From a virus: a stretch of DNA of 23,313 bases. Below, piece by piece: positions 21,720 to 23,313 of the stretch (positions within the stretch are counted from its first letter, which is position 1; every line of letters starts with the position of its first letter). Below the pieces are notes generated by a model. That model was not told where the DNA came from and ran no database searches. It saw nothing but the letters and a program-made list of their open reading frames with translations. The position numbers were made by a program, and so were the translations under genes. Location of the stretch: positions 1-23,313 of IMG/VR virus record IMGVR_UViG_3300036791_000516; one strand, written 5' to 3'.

Positions 21720-22738
21720 TGGGTGGAGGGACGAGTAGCAACCAGACCACCACTACCCAGCAACTCACTCCTGAGCAGCAGGGGTTGGTTGGTCTGGCTT
21801 ATCCGCAGTATCAGAACTTTGCGGCGAGCAATCCGAGCCTCCCCACGGGCGCGCAGGCGGTCGCGGGTTTCACCCCTGCGCAGCAGGCGGGGCAGAACGC
21901 AGTGCTCGGTGCCACGGGAGTTGGAGGTGCTCCGTCTCCGACGCAGACGCCAGCGGGGTACGGTCCGCAGACTGCGGCTGGCGGAGGGGTGCCTTCAACT
22001 CCATCGCCGGGCACTGGCGCTTGGGGAGCGGTGCCTGGCACCACGAATATGCAAGGCGGCCCCGGCCCGCCCAATATGGGGGGCGTCACTGGCACTGCAG
22101 CGGGCACGAACCAATATCTCAGTTCCGGGGCGTTCCTTGATCCGGGAAGTAACCCCTATGTGCAAAGTGCGGTCAACGCGGCGACCGCGCCGATATTCCA
22201 GGATCTGAGCCAGCGGACCCTCCCGCAACAGCAGGCGGCGGGCGCAGCGGGCTCTGGGGTTAATTTTGGAGGAAGTCGGGAAGGAGTGCAGGAGGGCCTT
22301 GACGTTCAGGGGGCCCAGCGCGCGGCGGGTCAGACGGGTGCGAATATTATGAACGCCGCGCTTCAATCTGGCCTCCAAGCAACCAATCAAGCGATCGGGC
22401 AGGCTCCGACCACTGCGACGAGCCTGGCAATTCCGGGTGCGACCGCGGAGGCGGTTGGGGGCCAGCAACAGACCCAACAACAGAACGTGCTAAATGCCAA
22501 TAACCAAGCAGCTTGGTTCCAGCAGATGCTCCCGCTTCTCAAGGCGCAGATGCTAACTCAGGGGGCGCAAGGACTGCCGGGCGGCAGCACTACGGCAGTC
22601 GGACAGGGAACCCAAGACCCCGGATTGTTTGCTAATATTCTTGGCGCAGCAAGTGCTGGTGGCGGCCTACTCGGTGGAATAGGCAAGCTAGGAGGGAGCG
22701 GTGGGCTTGGCGCCCTCCTCCCTTTATTGGCTCTGTAG
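21719..22738 (+). CDS. Putative internal virion/ejection protein, 339 aa (357 aa if frameshifted)
   Basis: The protein begins MGGGTSSNQTTTTQQLTPEQQGLVGLAYPQ, a pattern common in podovirus proteins placed next to internal core genes. It is Gly, Gln and Ala-rich, with likely helices around YVQSAVNAATAPIFQDLSQ and GANIMNAALQSGLQATNQAI. The C-terminal region is glycine-rich and hydrophobic (GGGLLGGIGKLGGSGGLGALLPLLAL). A slippery C CCT TTA sits four codons before the stop. The -1 frame continues for 21 codons to a stop inside the next gene's ribosome binding site. Ejection proteins enter the host with DNA, but no sequence motif proves that role here. Confidence 0.65.
   Translation: MGGGTSSNQTTTTQQLTPEQQGLVGLAYPQYQNFAASNPSLPTGAQAVAGFTPAQQAGQNAVLGATGVGGAPSPTQTPAGYGPQTAAGGGVPSTPSPGTGAWGAVPGTTNMQGGPGPPNMGGVTGTAAGTNQYLSSGAFLDPGSNPYVQSAVNAATAPIFQDLSQRTLPQQQAAGAAGSGVNFGGSREGVQEGLDVQGAQRAAGQTGANIMNAALQSGLQATNQAIGQAPTTATSLAIPGATAEAVGGQQQTQQQNVLNANNQAAWFQQMLPLLKAQMLTQGAQGLPGGSTTAVGQGTQDPGLFANILGAASAGGGLLGGIGKLGGSGGLGALLPLLAL
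22720..22726 (+). promoter_or_regulatory. Candidate -1 ribosomal frameshift site C CCT TTA
   Basis: The heptamer fits the X XXY YYZ rule in the correct reading frame (CCT and TTA are zero-frame codons 335 and 336). Slippage would re-pair with CCC and TTT and continue at ATT 22726. No strong downstream structure is obvious, though TCGG-CAAC-CCGA can form a small hairpin about 30 nt on. A single missing T in a TTTT run would explain the same pattern without programmed shifting. Confidence 0.45.
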
Positions 22739-22791
22739 CGCCGGGCGGCCAGTCGATCGGCAACCCGACGCAACTCGGCGGATTGTATTAG
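22726..22791 (+). other. Possible -1 frame C-terminal extension
   Basis: Twenty-one sense codons, opening IGSVAPGGQSIGNP and closing TQLGGLY, run from the slippery site to TAG at 22789-22791. That stop overlaps the AGGAGG (22790-22795) of the next gene. The gap after the zero-frame stop is otherwise the longest noncoding stretch in the tightly packed region after 18.1 kb, which suggests these codons are used. The composition (Gly, Gln, Asn, Pro) matches the host protein. Confidence 0.45.
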
Positions 22792-22801
22792 GAGGCAGCA
22801 A

Positions 22802-23313
22802 ATGGCAAACGGCGATGATTATAATCCTCTCGATCCCAATCCGCCGGGGACGATGACCGGCCTCGGGATCGGGCCTAATGATCCCCTCAATGATTGGGCC
22901 TCGAATACGAAGCCGGCCGATCTGCAAAGATTTGTGCACGATCCGGAGGGGGCGGTGCAGGGCCTGATCGATCAGGGGAAACCGCCTCCAGACCACCACT
23001 ATGTTTCTGATCCCAATGGCAACCTCACGCCCGCGACCGCGGATCATGCCGCACTGATGGATGCTGCGAAGCAGAAGCTCACTGAGGCGCTAAATCAGCA
23101 GCGGGGCCAGCAGCCGGAGACGCCGCTCATAGCGCCTCCAACAGCTTCCGCGACACGGAGCGCGGCGCCTATACCCGACCCGAGTCAGGGGAATATCACG
23201 CGCCCGCTGGGGTTTTCAACCGAACCCCCGCCGAGACCGGAAGATACGGCGGGCACGCCGAGCCAGCGGAGGCCGATTCCTCCGACTCAGACGATACCGC
23301 CTTCCGGCCCGCT
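22802..23313 (+). CDS. Partial gene, Pro/Asp/Gln-rich N-terminus, cut by the window edge
   Basis: AGGAGG lies 6 nt before the ATG, and the frame stays open for 170 codons to the right end. The visible part begins MANGDDYNPLDPNPPG and includes DLQRFVHDPEGAVQGLIDQG and a helical KQKLTEALNQQ, followed by a proline-rich, low-complexity linker. It looks like the disordered leader of a larger protein. Following the putative ejection protein, a large internal-virion protein is plausible, but no domain is visible to support that. Confidence 0.7.
   Translation, partial: MANGDDYNPLDPNPPGTMTGLGIGPNDPLNDWASNTKPADLQRFVHDPEGAVQGLIDQGKPPPDHHYVSDPNGNLTPATADHAALMDAAKQKLTEALNQQRGQQPETPLIAPPTASATRSAAPIPDPSQGNITRPLGFSTEPPPRPEDTAGTPSQRRPIPPTQTIPPSGP

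Overview
The window reads as part of a tailed double-stranded DNA phage genome with short-tailed (podovirus-like) virion genes. The evidence is a terminase small and large subunit pair, a portal, a scaffold-like protein, a major capsid protein of the DUF5309/SU10-like type, a short-tail adaptor, a nozzle-like protein and several adhesins, with no tape measure, tail tube or sheath gene. High GC content, GC-rich third codon positions and strong AGGAGG-type ribosome binding sites suggest a proteobacterial host, plausibly an alphaproteobacterium. The host is an inference. No integrase, replication gene, tRNA, CRISPR array or insertion sequence was seen.

Layout. Positions 1-409 are an unusual, repeat-rich region with a poly-A tract, a perfect AT-rich palindrome, an operator-like palindrome flanked by direct repeats, and duplicated 15 bp and 23 bp elements. 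Positions 262-1276 hold a leftward module: a 209-aa protein of unknown function (647-1276), a 57-aa basic protein (410-583) and a possible 42-aa ORF (262-390), separated by strong stem-loops. A divergent intergenic region (1277-1713) follows. Everything from 1714 to the right end runs rightward with very little intergenic space and many ATGA or TAATG junctions.

The rightward genes begin with packaging: TerS, a two-TM holin-like membrane protein, then TerL. A block of adhesin or virion genes (4191-10210) sits between TerL and the portal: a protein with a conserved phage C-terminal domain, a cadherin-like protein, a structural protein, a lectin/SPRY-like fibre and a large beta-helix-like tailspike with a duplicated module. 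Head morphogenesis follows (portal, 114-aa protein, scaffold, major capsid protein, decoration-like protein) and ends in a strong intrinsic terminator at 15128-15161. Beyond it are four tiny basic proteins, the head-tail adaptor, a tail-collar fibre, two proline-rich proteins, a nozzle-like protein, a glycine-rich tip-like protein, an FlbD-like small protein, a GNAT-like protein and two genes that look like the start of an internal-virion (ejection) cassette. The last gene runs off the right edge.

The most interesting signals are: (i) a likely -1 frameshift at C CCT TTA (22720-22726), which would extend the 339-aa protein to 357 aa and place the new stop inside the next gene's ribosome binding site; (ii) a tandem tryptophan/proline repeat at 18199-18342 whose protein sequence is nearly invariant while almost every degenerate codon differs; (iii) small leftward genes and structured RNA elements at the left end; and (iv) adhesin genes placed between TerL and portal.
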